64,000 nt of DNA. It comes from Micromonospora sp. RHAY321. GTDB lineage: Bacteria > Actinomycetota > Actinomycetes > Mycobacteriales > Micromonosporaceae. The DNA is taken from positions 868,001 to 932,000 of the forward strand of contig NZ_JAMHIW010000001.1 of NCBI RefSeq assembly GCF_023896955.1. Direction: 5' to 3'. Numbering within the stretch: position 1 is the stretch's first letter; each line of letters opens with the position of its first letter. Below are positions 44,014-52,531 of this stretch, one piece after another. The notes beneath the pieces are model-generated. The model was not told where the DNA came from and ran no database searches. It saw nothing but the letters and a program-made list of their open reading frames with translations. The position numbers were made by a program, and so were the translations under genes.

Positions 44014-44709
44014 TCAGGACCGGCGGTTGCGCTCCTGTTCGAGGCGCTCGTCGAGCCGGCCCAACTCGTAGATGGCGTTCAGGTTGGTCGGCAGCCGGCT
44101 GATGTTGTCCGGCACGGGACCCGGATCCGGCGTGGGAGTCGGTGTGGGAGCAGGCGCGGGAGCCTGCGCTGCCGCGCCGGCGACGGCCGGGGCAACGGCG
44201 GTGCGGCGGCGCAGCAGGAGGACCAGCGCCAGCACCGCCAGGGCACCCGCGACCAGGAAGTAGTACGCCGGCCCCAGCGGCCCACCCCGGGCCGGGGCGG
44301 CGAGCGTCTCCGGATCGGTCGGGGCGGCATCCTCGCCGTTCGGCAGCGGCACCGCGGCGTCACGGTCGCCCCGAGCGCCGGAGGTGCGGTCGGGCGCGCC
44401 GGGGACGCCGGGCACCGCGGGCGCCAACGGTGGTCGGGGCTCGGCCGACGACCCGGCGGGCGTGGACGTCGGGGCGGGCGCCGCCGGGACCGCCGGGACC
44501 GACGGGTCGGCGGCCGGCGGCGGGCTGGAGGTGGGCGCGGGGGTCGGTGACGAGCTCGGGGTGCCGCCACCGCCGAGCAGGTCGTCGACGATCTTCCCGA
44601 CGCCTCCGAGGAGGCCACCGACCGGGCCTGGGGTGGCGGTGGGCGACGGCGCGGGCGCGGGCGTTGACGACAGGGCGAGGGTCAGCATGAGCGCGGCGAC
44701 GGCAGGCAT
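44014..44709 (-). CDS. Pro/Ala-rich single-span membrane protein
   Basis: The protein has 231 residues. The N-terminus MPAVAALMLTLALSS is a probable signal or first anchor. The next 130 residues are Pro/Ala/Gly-rich and probably extracellular. One clear membrane helix (about 152-170, YYFLVAGALAVLALVLLL) is followed by RRR. The cytoplasmic tail ends LDERLEQERNRRS and is helical. No family was recognised. It is convergent with the DUF3152 gene. ATG at 44709 with GAGGTG upstream. Confidence 0.6.
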   Translation of the reverse strand: MPAVAALMLTLALSSTPAPAPSPTATPGPVGGLLGGVGKIVDDLLGGGGTPSSSPTPAPTSSPPPAADPSVPAVPAAPAPTSTPAGSSAEPRPPLAPAVPGVPGAPDRTSGARGDRDAAVPLPNGEDAAPTDPETLAAPARGGPLGPAYYFLVAGALAVLALVLLLRRRTAVAPAVAGAAAQAPAPAPTPTPTPDPGPVPDNISRLPTNLNAIYELGRLDERLEQERNRRS

Positions 44710-44786
44710 GGGTTCACCTCGGATGGTCGATGTGCCAGGCACGGTACCGCAGCACGGTCACGAGCGGGTGACACACCGTCGACCGA

Positions 44787-44815
44787 GCGGAGGGCGCGCG
44801 TCGCGCGCCCTCCGC
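44787..44815. terminator. Strong hairpin terminator of the protease gene
   Basis: 13-bp perfect GC stem (44787-44799 with 44803-44815) and a GTC loop, 17 bp past the protease stop. Confidence 0.8.
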
Positions 44816-44832
44816 CCTGGTGTCCTAACTGG

Positions 44833-46017
44833 TCAGACAGGAAGGCCCCCGACCTGGGTGTTCATCCAGGACCGGATGGACGGCAGGTCCACGTAGATGG
44901 ACGGGCCGGTCGCGCAGGTGGAGTTGTTGTTACCGGCGCGGCTCGTCGCGCCGATGAGGTTCCACACGCCGTTGACCCGACGCACCTGCGGGCCACCGGA
45001 GTCGCCGTAGCAGGCTCCGGAGGTGCCGTTGGTGTTGTTGGTGCAGATCTCGTACGGGCCGTTGATGCCGGAGCACCGGCTGTCGGCCACGATGGACGTG
45101 TCCAGTTCGTTGGCCACCGCCGGAGCCGACCCGCAGCCCGGACGCGCACACGTCTGGCCCCAGCCGATGATCCGGGTGGCGGTGCCGACCGCGCCCGACG
45201 TGGCCGGGATCGGCGCCGGTGCGTAGCTGACCGAGCTGGCCAGTTGGAGCAGCTTCACGTCGACGCTCGGGTGGTTGACCGCGCGGGTCACCCGGACGAC
45301 GGTCCCTCCGGTGGTGCGGTTGACGCTGCCCACGCGGACCGAGGACGGCGTCGAGCAGTGCTTGGCGGTGACCGCCCAGTTGGCCTTGATCAGCGTGCCG
45401 GTGCACCCGGAGACGTACACCATGAAGGGGTAGTTCTCCGAGGCGGGCCGCCCGCCGACCACCGTCGGGCCGATGTCCCCGGCGCCGTCCCAGGTGTACG
45501 TCTCACCGGTGACCGGCGCGGCCAGGGTGCCGGCGAACAGCGAGTTGACCCGGGTCGCCTCCGCCGAGCTGGGGTACGCGTTGCGGCAGGAGACCGGGGC
45601 GCTGCTGCCGGACATCAGGTCGGAGCAGAGTCCGGTACGCCGGTCCGGCAGGCCCAGGATGTGGCCGAACTCGTGGGCGGCGATGCGGTTGCGGTCGTAG
45701 CCCTGGTTGACGGCCGTGCGGCCCATCCAGATCCGTCCGGAGCCGAGGCCGGTCGGCTGCGCCCGAGGCCAGCCGTCGTCGACGTAGATGGTGATGCTGG
45801 CCGGGGTGCCGGGTTGCAGCCGGACGGTGCTGACACGGCTGTTCCAGATCTGCGCCGCCTGGTCGAAGTTGGTGCGGAACTCACCGGTCCGGCTCGCGTC
45901 GTAGTAGACGGTCCGTACGGCGGCGGCCGGTGCGCCGGTGGTGAGCTGCACCCCGGCCGCCGCCAGGGTCGCCACCAGCACGGCCAGCGCCGTACGTAGC
46001 AGTTGTCGTCGGAACAT
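44833..46017 (-). CDS. Secreted snapalysin (M7) - trypsin-like (S1) fusion protease
   Basis: The protein has 394 residues with a signal peptide (1-33). Residues 35-165 match snapalysin: HEFGH at 115-119, then HILGLPD with the third ligand Asp125, and CSDLMSG. Residues 187-394 are a chymotrypsin-fold serine protease starting VVGGRPAS, with His220 in TAKHC, Asp253 in SVDVKLLQL and Ser340 in GDSGGP. Both catalytic sets are intact, so two unrelated mechanisms sit in one chain. The VVGG start suggests activation by cleavage, possibly by the metalloprotease half. ATG 46017. Confidence 0.92.
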   Translation of the reverse strand: MFRRQLLRTALAVLVATLAAAGVQLTTGAPAAAVRTVYYDASRTGEFRTNFDQAAQIWNSRVSTVRLQPGTPASITIYVDDGWPRAQPTGLGSGRIWMGRTAVNQGYDRNRIAAHEFGHILGLPDRRTGLCSDLMSGSSAPVSCRNAYPSSAEATRVNSLFAGTLAAPVTGETYTWDGAGDIGPTVVGGRPASENYPFMVYVSGCTGTLIKANWAVTAKHCSTPSSVRVGSVNRTTGGTVVRVTRAVNHPSVDVKLLQLASSVSYAPAPIPATSGAVGTATRIIGWGQTCARPGCGSAPAVANELDTSIVADSRCSGINGPYEICTNNTNGTSGACYGDSGGPQVRRVNGVWNLIGATSRAGNNNSTCATGPSIYVDLPSIRSWMNTQVGGLPV

Positions 46018-46061
46018 CACGCACTCCCCTGCGGTCGTCCGGCGACCAACGGTCACCGGAT

Positions 46062-46079
46062 CATCGATGTACGTCGATG
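46062..46079. promoter_or_regulatory. Inverted repeat upstream of the fusion protease gene
   Basis: CATCGA-TGTACG-TCGATG is a perfect 6-bp inverted repeat. A TAACAT hexamer (46082-46077, minus strand) overlaps its edge and may be the -10. The site may bind a repressor at the transcription start. Confidence 0.4.
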
Positions 46080-46192
46080 TTAAAGTGACAGTGGTCGATC
46101 GGCGGCATAACGGAAGCGTCATATCGGCACCGCGGAGCGCCGCAACGGCGACGGGCCCGTCGCGCAGCACGACGTGTCGCCGTGCCCCGGCG

Positions 46193-47176
46193 TCAGGCGT
46201 CGGCCGTGCTGCTGGCGGCGACAAGCACCTCACCCGCGGTCGTGCGGGCGTAGAGCACGAAGCGTCCCACCCGGTGGGTGCCCACCAGACCGGCGTCACG
46301 CAGGGCGCCCAGGTGCTGTGACACCGTGCCCGAGGTGAGCCCGCAGCGGTCCGCCAGCTCCAGGGTCGAGGTCGGCACCGCCAGCTCGTGAAGCAGCGCG
46401 GCGCGGGTCCGACCCACCACCCGCGCAAGTCCGAGCCCGCGCGGCGCGGGGTCCCGCTCCCACAGGGTCGCCACCGCCCGAGCGGGATAGCGCAGCACCG
46501 GCTGGCCCGGAGAGCCGAAGTTGGACCACACCCTCGGACCGCCGAAGACCGACGGGACGAGCAGCAGGCCCCGTCCGTCGAGGCGGACCGCGCCTGCCAG
46601 CACGATGTGATCCACCCGCAGGGTGTCGGCCTCCAGCCGGACGTACGGGTCGAGGTGGTTGAGCAGGCCGTGCACCCCGTCACTGGCGATCCGCTGCGCA
46701 CCGAGCAGCACCTCGCGCTCCAGCAGCGTGCGCATCCGGGGCCAGTAGGGTACGAGCACCGCGTCGGCGTACGCCCGGATGACCTCGGCCAGTCGGGTCA
46801 GCTCGACGACCGGATCCGCGTAGAGCGCGGTCAGCCGCGACGAACGGGCTCCGGGAAGCGCGTCGAGGCTTGCCCGCACCGCCTCGGGCGCGGTGGCGAC
46901 GAGGGTTGCCAGCTCGACGTCGAGGTCGGGCTGCGAGGTGGCCGGGGGCGGGCAGACGAACGGTGGGATGACCAGGGTCGGCACCTGCACCAGGTCGGCG
47001 AGGAGCCGCCAGTCCAGCCTCGCCAGGCCGGGTCGTACCCGTCCGAACCAGGCCAGGTGCTCCGGGAACCGGTGCGGCTGCCGGATGACACGCACGCTCG
47101 CGATCACCTCCCACAGTGGAGAGACCGCGAACCGGGTCAGCGCCAGATCACGCGCTTCCAGCCCGACCAGCATCAT
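46193..47176 (-). CDS. ArsR-type regulator with long N-terminal domain
   Basis: The protein has 327 residues. The C-terminal 80 residues are an ArsR-like winged helix (TSTLELADRCGLTSGTVSQHLGALRDAGLVGTHR). The N-terminal 240 residues are a large domain of the DUF5937 type without metal-binding cysteines, so it probably binds a small organic ligand. It is divergent from an MFS pump, with an inverted repeat overlapping its -10 element in the 72-bp gap, so it likely represses both. Confidence 0.85.
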   Translation of the reverse strand: MMLVGLEARDLALTRFAVSPLWEVIASVRVIRQPHRFPEHLAWFGRVRPGLARLDWRLLADLVQVPTLVIPPFVCPPPATSQPDLDVELATLVATAPEAVRASLDALPGARSSRLTALYADPVVELTRLAEVIRAYADAVLVPYWPRMRTLLEREVLLGAQRIASDGVHGLLNHLDPYVRLEADTLRVDHIVLAGAVRLDGRGLLLVPSVFGGPRVWSNFGSPGQPVLRYPARAVATLWERDPAPRGLGLARVVGRTRAALLHELAVPTSTLELADRCGLTSGTVSQHLGALRDAGLVGTHRVGRFVLYARTTAGEVLVAASSTADA

Positions 47177-47190
47177 GGGCGACCCCCACA

Positions 47191-47212
47191 GATTCGGCGA
47201 GAATCAAATCTA
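47191..47212. promoter_or_regulatory. Operator between ArsR-type regulator and MFS pump
   Basis: GATTC-GGCGA-GAATC (47191-47205) is a perfect inverted repeat, and an overlapping AGATT/AATCT pair extends it. TAGATT (47212-47207, minus strand) may be the regulator's -10. Confidence 0.5.
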
Positions 47213-47248
47213 TCGGTCCCGGGTGGTACGGCCGGCACCGTGGGCGGC

Positions 47249-48511
47249 ATGACCTCCGCTCCGACCACGACCGCTCCCGTCGACGCGAAAGGCCGCTGGC
47301 CCCGCTCCTTCCAGCTGCTCTACGCCGCCGCGCTTGTCGACGGCATCGGCTTCCACGTCAGTCAGCTCGCCGTGCCGGTGCTCGCCGTGTCCCTCCTGGC
47401 GGCCACCCCCGGCCAGGTGGGGCTGCTGAGCGCGCTGAGCACCGCCGCCTTCCTGTTGATCGGCCTACCGGCCGGGGTCTGGGTCGATCGGTTGCCCCAC
47501 CGTGCGGTGCTGGTCACCGCGGATCTGAGCCGGGCGGCGCTGGTCGCGTCCGTGCCCGTGGCGTGGTGGGCCGGTTGGCTGACGATTCCGCAGCTCTACC
47601 TCGTGGTACTGCTGACCGGGGTCGGCACCGTCTTCGCCGACGTGGCCGCGCAGAGTTACCTGCCGGAACTGGTTGGCCGGAGTCGCCTGGTGGCGGCGAA
47701 CTCCCTGATGATGAGTACGAACGCGACGATGCAGATCGCCGGACGAGGGCTCGGTGGGCTGGTCGTGGAGGCGCTCACCGCACCGGTCGCGGTCGTGGTG
47801 GACGCGGTCACCTTCGCGGTCTCCGGGGCGATCCTGGCGCGGATCCGTACCGACGCGTCCCGCCGGCTTCCGCCCCGGGCGACGGGCGGCTTCGCCCGAC
47901 AGCTCGGCGCCGGCGTCCGGCACGTCTTCGCCAGCCCGCTGCTGCGCCCACTCGCCCTCTCGACCGCGAGCATCAACCTGACCATGCAGCTCACCACGAC
48001 CATGCTGCCGGTGGTCTTCCTGCGCGAGCTGGGGCTGGGTGCAGCCGCTCTCGGCCTCTTCCTGGGCGCGGGTGGGATCGGCGCCCTCCTCGGCGCGCTG
48101 ACCGCGCGCCCGCTCGCCGAGCGGATCGGTCACGGCCGCGCGCTCTGGTTGCCCGGCCTGCTCGTCGCCCCGCTCGGCGGGCTGGTCGCGCTGATCGACG
48201 ACGGACCGATGGTCTGGCTCGCCGCGTTCGGCTGGCTGGCGTTGGCCTGGCGGACCGGGATCGGCAACGTCGTCGGGGTGAGCCTGCGCCAGGGCACCAC
48301 TCCGGACGCTCTGCTCGGGCGGATGAATGCCACCTTCCGGTTCCTTCTCACCGGGGCGCTCACCGTCGGCGCGGTGGCCGCCGGTCTACTCGGCCAGTAC
48401 GTGGACGTCCGCACCACGCTGGTGGTCGGCGCAGTCGCCAACGGACTGACCTGGCTCCCGGTGTTCTGCTCACCTCTGCGGGCGCTGCACCGCCCACCCC
48501 CGACCGACTGA
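47249..48511 (+). CDS. MFS transporter (efflux type)
   Basis: This 420-residue membrane protein has about 12 helices. LLIGLPAGVWVDRLPHRAVLV is the motif A loop and NSLMMSTNATMQIAGRGLGG is in the central region, close to macrolide/tetracenomycin-like exporters of the MFS. ATG at 47249 has no ribosome binding site, so a leaderless message is possible. It is divergent from the ArsR/DUF5937-type regulator that probably controls it. Confidence 0.88.
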   Translation: MTSAPTTTAPVDAKGRWPRSFQLLYAAALVDGIGFHVSQLAVPVLAVSLLAATPGQVGLLSALSTAAFLLIGLPAGVWVDRLPHRAVLVTADLSRAALVASVPVAWWAGWLTIPQLYLVVLLTGVGTVFADVAAQSYLPELVGRSRLVAANSLMMSTNATMQIAGRGLGGLVVEALTAPVAVVVDAVTFAVSGAILARIRTDASRRLPPRATGGFARQLGAGVRHVFASPLLRPLALSTASINLTMQLTTTMLPVVFLRELGLGAAALGLFLGAGGIGALLGALTARPLAERIGHGRALWLPGLLVAPLGGLVALIDDGPMVWLAAFGWLALAWRTGIGNVVGVSLRQGTTPDALLGRMNATFRFLLTGALTVGAVAAGLLGQYVDVRTTLVVGAVANGLTWLPVFCSPLRALHRPPPTD

Positions 48512-48657
48512 TTCGCGCCGCCCACTCTGAGCTGGTGTTACATGTCCGTTACGTCCCGGCGAAGCGGCCGTTGCCCACCGGGACGACGGTCGCCAGCAGA
48601 GGGACACCGGCACCGCCGCCGCGACGTGGCCCCGAAACACTTCACGGAGGCACCACG

Positions 48658-49242
48658 ATGAGAATCAGGACCGCACTCACCGCGCTGGCGGTCGTACTCG
48701 CCGGGCTGGTCGCCGGCGCGAGCAACGGCGCCGCGGCGAGCACCACCACCACCACAGCGTCGACCTTGTCGCCGTACTGCGGGATCACCTGGGGCAGCGC
48801 GGACCGGACGGCCGGCGCGCTGAGCAGCGCCCCGCTCGTCGACGTACGCACCGGCCGACACGACTGCTACGACCGGGTGGTGTTCGAGTTCGCCGGCCCG
48901 GTCGACGGCTACTCGGTCGGCTACGGCGAGACGTGGACCGAGGGCGAGGGGCTGGCGCTGTCGCCGTACACGGCCGGAGGCGCCCTGCTGCGGGTCTCGC
49001 TGCGGGCCCCGGCGTACGACGACGCCCACCTGGCCACCGTGCCGTACCGGGTCGGTGAGCACGCCGCGAACCTGCTGCGTTACCCGACGCTGCGCGACGT
49101 CGTCTTCGGCGGCAGCTTCGAGGGCTACACCACCTTCGCCGTCGGCGTACGCGCGCGGCTGCCGTTCCGCACGTTCGTGCTGGCCGGCCCCGGTGGCCAC
49201 AGCCGGATCGTCCTCGACGTGGCGCACCAATGGCAGCAGTGA
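48658..49242 (+). CDS. Secreted AMIN-like domain protein
   Basis: The protein has 194 residues with a signal peptide (1-27, ending AAA). The mature domain YCGITWGSADRTAG ... VDVRTGRHDCYDRVVFEFAG ... DVVFGGSFEGYTTFAVGVRARLPFRTFVL resembles the AMIN-like beta domain of secreted actinobacterial proteins of unknown function. ACGGAGG precedes the ATG. Possibly a cell-wall binding protein. Two cysteines could form a disulfide. Confidence 0.82.
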   Translation: MRIRTALTALAVVLAGLVAGASNGAAASTTTTTASTLSPYCGITWGSADRTAGALSSAPLVDVRTGRHDCYDRVVFEFAGPVDGYSVGYGETWTEGEGLALSPYTAGGALLRVSLRAPAYDDAHLATVPYRVGEHAANLLRYPTLRDVVFGGSFEGYTTFAVGVRARLPFRTFVLAGPGGHSRIVLDVAHQWQQ

Positions 49243-49331
49243 CCGGCACGGTGTCGGGGGCCCGCCCGGGTCCCCGACACCGACCGTTCCGCCAGGGCTG
49301 CGCACCGTCGCGGCGGGTCTACCCTCAGGTC

Positions 49332-50012
49332 ATGGAGGGCCGCGTGCTGGTGGTCGAGGACGATGCCTCCATCCGGGAGGTCACCGCCCTCGGTCTGCGC
49401 CGCGCCGGCTTCCGGGTCGACACCGCCGTCGACGGGCGGCAGGCCCTGGCGGCGTGGCGCGCCCACCCGGTCGACCTGATCGTCCTCGACGTCATGCTGC
49501 CCGGCCTGGACGGCCTGGAGGTCTGCCGGGAGATCCGGCGCACCAGCCAGGTGCCGATCCTGATGGTGACCGCGCGCACCGACACGCTCGACGTGGTGGT
49601 CGGGTTGGAGTGCGGCGCGGACGACTACCTGCGCAAGCCGTTCGACCTGCCCGAGCTGGTGGCCCGGGTCCGCTCGGTGCTGCGCCGGGCGAGCGCGCCG
49701 GTCACCTCGGGCACCATCGAGGTGGGCAGCCTGGAGATCGACCCGGGCAGCTTCGTGGTACGCCGCGACGGCCGCGAGGTGCCGCTGACCGCCACCGAGT
49801 TCCGCCTGCTGCTGGAGCTGGCCCGCCGGCCGGGTCAGGTCTTCACCCGGGAACTGCTGCTGGACCTGGTCTGGAACCACAGCTTCCTGGGCGACTCGCG
49901 GCTCGTCGACGTGGCGGTGCAACGGCTGCGCGCCAAGGTCGAGGACGACCCGGCGCACCCTCGGCTGGTCCGCACGGTGCGCGGCGCCGGCTACAAGCTG
50001 TCCACGGGCTGA
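49332..50012 (+). CDS. OmpR-family response regulator
   Basis: The protein has 226 residues. The receiver domain has acidic ED-DD residues 9-11, phospho-acceptor Asp53 in VLDVMLPG, a Thr in VTAR and Lys in LRKPF. The C-terminal winged helix is of the OmpR/PhoB type (LTATEFRLLLELARRPGQVFTRELLLD). The ATG at 49332 follows TACCCT (49320-49325) by 6 nt, so leaderless. It leads an operon with a histidine kinase (13 bp) and a GerMN lipoprotein. Confidence 0.95.
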   Translation: MEGRVLVVEDDASIREVTALGLRRAGFRVDTAVDGRQALAAWRAHPVDLIVLDVMLPGLDGLEVCREIRRTSQVPILMVTARTDTLDVVVGLECGADDYLRKPFDLPELVARVRSVLRRASAPVTSGTIEVGSLEIDPGSFVVRRDGREVPLTATEFRLLLELARRPGQVFTRELLLDLVWNHSFLGDSRLVDVAVQRLRAKVEDDPAHPRLVRTVRGAGYKLSTG

Positions 50013-50025
50013 CGGGAGGTCGGCC

Positions 50026-51495
50026 ATGGCCGGACGCGCGGTGTCCCCGGGCCGCCTGCGGCGCCGGCTGACGATCGCGTTCGTGCTGGTCGCCGGGGTC
50101 TCCGCCGGGCTGCTCGCCGGTGGTGCGGGTCTGCTGCTGCGGCAGTCCCGGATGGACGCGTCGCTGCACCAGGCCGCCGCCGACGCCCGCTACCAACTCG
50201 TCCTCGCCGGACAGTTCCTGCCGTTGACCGACCAGCGCAGCACCGACCTGCTGACCAGTTTCGAGGGCAGCGGCCGGCACGTGGTGCTCGTCGACGGCAC
50301 GGCTCGGGCCTCGCACCCGGCGTACGCCCCGACGCTGGGCTCCCGCCTGCGCGCCACCGTCGCGGACGGACGGCTCGGCTACCAACGGTCCGCGCCGGCG
50401 GAGCGCCCCCGGCTGCTGGTGGTCGGCGGCCGTATCCCCGGCTCGTCCGCCGAGCTGTACGTGATCACGGTGGAGGACGACATCGCCGCCGACCTGGGTC
50501 AGCTGCGCAGCGCGCTGGTGGCCGGCTGGGTGCTCGTGGTGCTGCTCGCCGCCGGGGTGGGGCACCTGCTGGCCCGCCGCACGTTGGAGCCGGTGGGCCG
50601 GGCCAGCCGGGCCGCCCGGGCGCTCACCGAGGGCCTGCTCGCCACCCGCCTGCCGGTGCGGGGGCGGGACGAGTTCAGCGTGTGGGCGGCGTCGTTCAAC
50701 GAGATGGCCGAGGCGCTGGAGTCGAAGATCGCCGCGCTGTCGGCGGCGCAGGCCCGGGAGCGGCGCTTCACCGCCGACGTCGCGCACGAGCTGCGTACCC
50801 CGGTGACCGCGTTGGTGGCCGCGGCCTCGCTGCTGCGCGAGCACCTCGACCGGTTGCCCGACGACGCCCGCCCGGCCGCGCGGCTGCTGGTCGGCGACGT
50901 GGTCCGGCTGCGCCGCCTCGTCGAGGACCTGATGGAGATCTCCCGACTGGACGCCGGGCGGGACCGGCCCGACGTCGAGCCGGTCGACGCGCCGGCGCTG
51001 CTGCGCGCGATCGTCGCGGCCCGCGGCTGGTCGGAACGGGTGCTGGTCAGCGGTGACCCGGTGGCGTTGCGCACCGACCCACGCCGGCTGGAGCGGGTGC
51101 TGGCCAACCTGGTCGCCAACGCGGTCGAGCACGGCGGCGGCGAGATCCGGGCCACCGTGGCCGGGGCGGGACCACTGGTCGTCTTCGAGGTCACCGACCA
51201 GGGGCCGGGCATCCCGGCCGAGCACCTGTCGCGCCTGTTCGACCGGTTCCACAAGGTCGACCCGTCGCGTTCCGCGCCGGGCAGTGGGCTGGGGCTGGCC
51301 ATCGCCCGGGAACACGCCGCCCTGCTCGGCGGGGTCCTGAGCGTGCGCAGCGAGCCGGGGGCCGGCACCCGGTTCCGGCTGGAGCTGCCCGCCGGTGGGC
51401 CTCAGCTCGGCGACGCCGCCCGCACGGACGAGCAGGCCGTCGGGCAGATCGGGGACGGACACACCGCCGGCACGGCGGCGGGCGGTGCGGGATGA
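50026..51495 (+). CDS. Two-component sensor histidine kinase
   Basis: This 489-residue protein has two membrane helices (about 16-38 and 162-183) bounding a 120-residue extracellular sensor, a HAMP domain (185-240), HisKA with phospho-accepting His254 in VAHELRTP, and an HATPase with NLVANAVEHG, DQGPGIP and GSGLGLAI. It is partner of the preceding response regulator. Its stop overlaps the ATG of the lipoprotein gene (ATGA). The set resembles MtrAB-LpqB but is not identical in lipoprotein architecture. Confidence 0.95.
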   Translation: MAGRAVSPGRLRRRLTIAFVLVAGVSAGLLAGGAGLLLRQSRMDASLHQAAADARYQLVLAGQFLPLTDQRSTDLLTSFEGSGRHVVLVDGTARASHPAYAPTLGSRLRATVADGRLGYQRSAPAERPRLLVVGGRIPGSSAELYVITVEDDIAADLGQLRSALVAGWVLVVLLAAGVGHLLARRTLEPVGRASRAARALTEGLLATRLPVRGRDEFSVWAASFNEMAEALESKIAALSAAQARERRFTADVAHELRTPVTALVAAASLLREHLDRLPDDARPAARLLVGDVVRLRRLVEDLMEISRLDAGRDRPDVEPVDAPALLRAIVAARGWSERVLVSGDPVALRTDPRRLERVLANLVANAVEHGGGEIRATVAGAGPLVVFEVTDQGPGIPAEHLSRLFDRFHKVDPSRSAPGSGLGLAIAREHAALLGGVLSVRSEPGAGTRFRLELPAGGPQLGDAARTDEQAVGQIGDGHTAGTAAGGAG

Positions 51496-52394
51496 GCCGC
51501 CGCGGGGTGCTGACCGCACCGGTGCTCATCACCGCGCTGCTCGTCGGCGGGTGCGGCACCCCCCGCTCCGGTGATCTCGGTCCCGCACCCACCGCGGCGC
51601 CGACGAGCGCCGCACCCACCGGGTCGCCGGACCCCACGCCCACCCCGCCGGTGAAACCGCCACCGTCACCCACCGGCAGCCCGGCCCGCCCGTCGGCACC
51701 GGTCAGCACCGGGACGCGCCAGCCGGCCACCTTGACCATCGAGCTGTGGTACGTCCGGTCCGGGCGGCTCGCACCGACCCGGCGGACCCGGCCGGGCACC
51801 GTGGCGACGTCCCGACTGGCGCTGACCGAGCTGGCCGCCGGCCCCACCCCGGCGGAGTCCGCGACCGGGCTGGTCACCCTGCTCCCGGCCGGCGTCGAGG
51901 TCACCCGGATCACCGACGGCGTGGCGACGCTGCCGCCCGTCCCGTCCCCCGACGACCCGGCGGAGCATCGGCGGTTGCGTGAGGCGCAGGTGGTGTGGAC
52001 CCTCACCCAGTTCCCCACCGTGCGGCAGGTCCGCTTCGGCGACGGTCCCCCGGTCGGCCGGGGCGACTACGACGACCTGCTGCCACCGATCGTGGTCACC
52101 GGCCCGGGCGTCGGCGAACGGGTCGACGCCCCGCTCACCGTCACCGGCACCGCCGACGTGTTCGAGGCCACCGTCAGCGTGCGGGTCCTGGACGCCGCCG
52201 GCCGGGAGGTGGCCACCGGCTTCGGCACCGCCAGCTGCGGCAGCGGCTGCCGGGGCACCTACCGCGTGGTGGTCGGCTGGCGCACGGCCCGGGAGCAGCG
52301 CGGCACCATCGAGGTGTACGAGGTGTCCGCGCGCGACGGCTCCCGGATCAACACGGTGAGCGTGCCGGTGACCCTCGCGCCCGCCGGAGGCTGA
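51492..52394 (+). CDS. Lipoprotein with GerMN and Gmad2-like domains
   Basis: The protein has 300 residues. The lipobox ALLVGGCG (Cys at about 21) marks a lipoprotein. After a Pro/Thr-rich linker comes a GerMN domain (about 75-180, TIELWYVRSGRLAPTRR ... LLPAGVEVTRI) and an Ig-like Gmad2-type domain (about 195-298, VVTGPGVGERVDAPLTVTGTADVFEATVSV). It is translationally coupled to the histidine kinase by a 4-nt overlap, so it may be an accessory sensor for the kinase. Confidence 0.88.
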   Translation: MSRRGVLTAPVLITALLVGGCGTPRSGDLGPAPTAAPTSAAPTGSPDPTPTPPVKPPPSPTGSPARPSAPVSTGTRQPATLTIELWYVRSGRLAPTRRTRPGTVATSRLALTELAAGPTPAESATGLVTLLPAGVEVTRITDGVATLPPVPSPDDPAEHRRLREAQVVWTLTQFPTVRQVRFGDGPPVGRGDYDDLLPPIVVTGPGVGERVDAPLTVTGTADVFEATVSVRVLDAAGREVATGFGTASCGSGCRGTYRVVVGWRTAREQRGTIEVYEVSARDGSRINTVSVPVTLAPAGG

Positions 52395-52424
52395 GCGGCG
52401 AGTTCACCTGCCGGACATGGGAGA

Positions 52425-52440
52425 GAAACGTAATCGTTTC
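52425..52440. promoter_or_regulatory. TetR-type palindromic operator
   Basis: GAAACG-TAAT-CGTTTC is a perfect 16-bp palindrome 92 bp before the TetR start. A half-site ATCGTTTCG occurs again at 52511-52519, next to the start. Confidence 0.65.
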
Positions 52441-52531
52441 GTCCACCCGGTGCGACGCAACTCATAAAAGCCTGCACGATGTCCCCGTCGCGAACTAGGG
52501 TCAGTACGACATCGTTTCGCGGGGGGTCGAG

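Noticed and set aside
49332..52394. MtrA-MtrB-LpqB operon
   Set aside because: Gene order matches, but the kinase and lipoprotein are shorter and the lipoprotein has GerMN plus Gmad2-like domains without the LpqB beta-propeller. Called a generic two-component operon.
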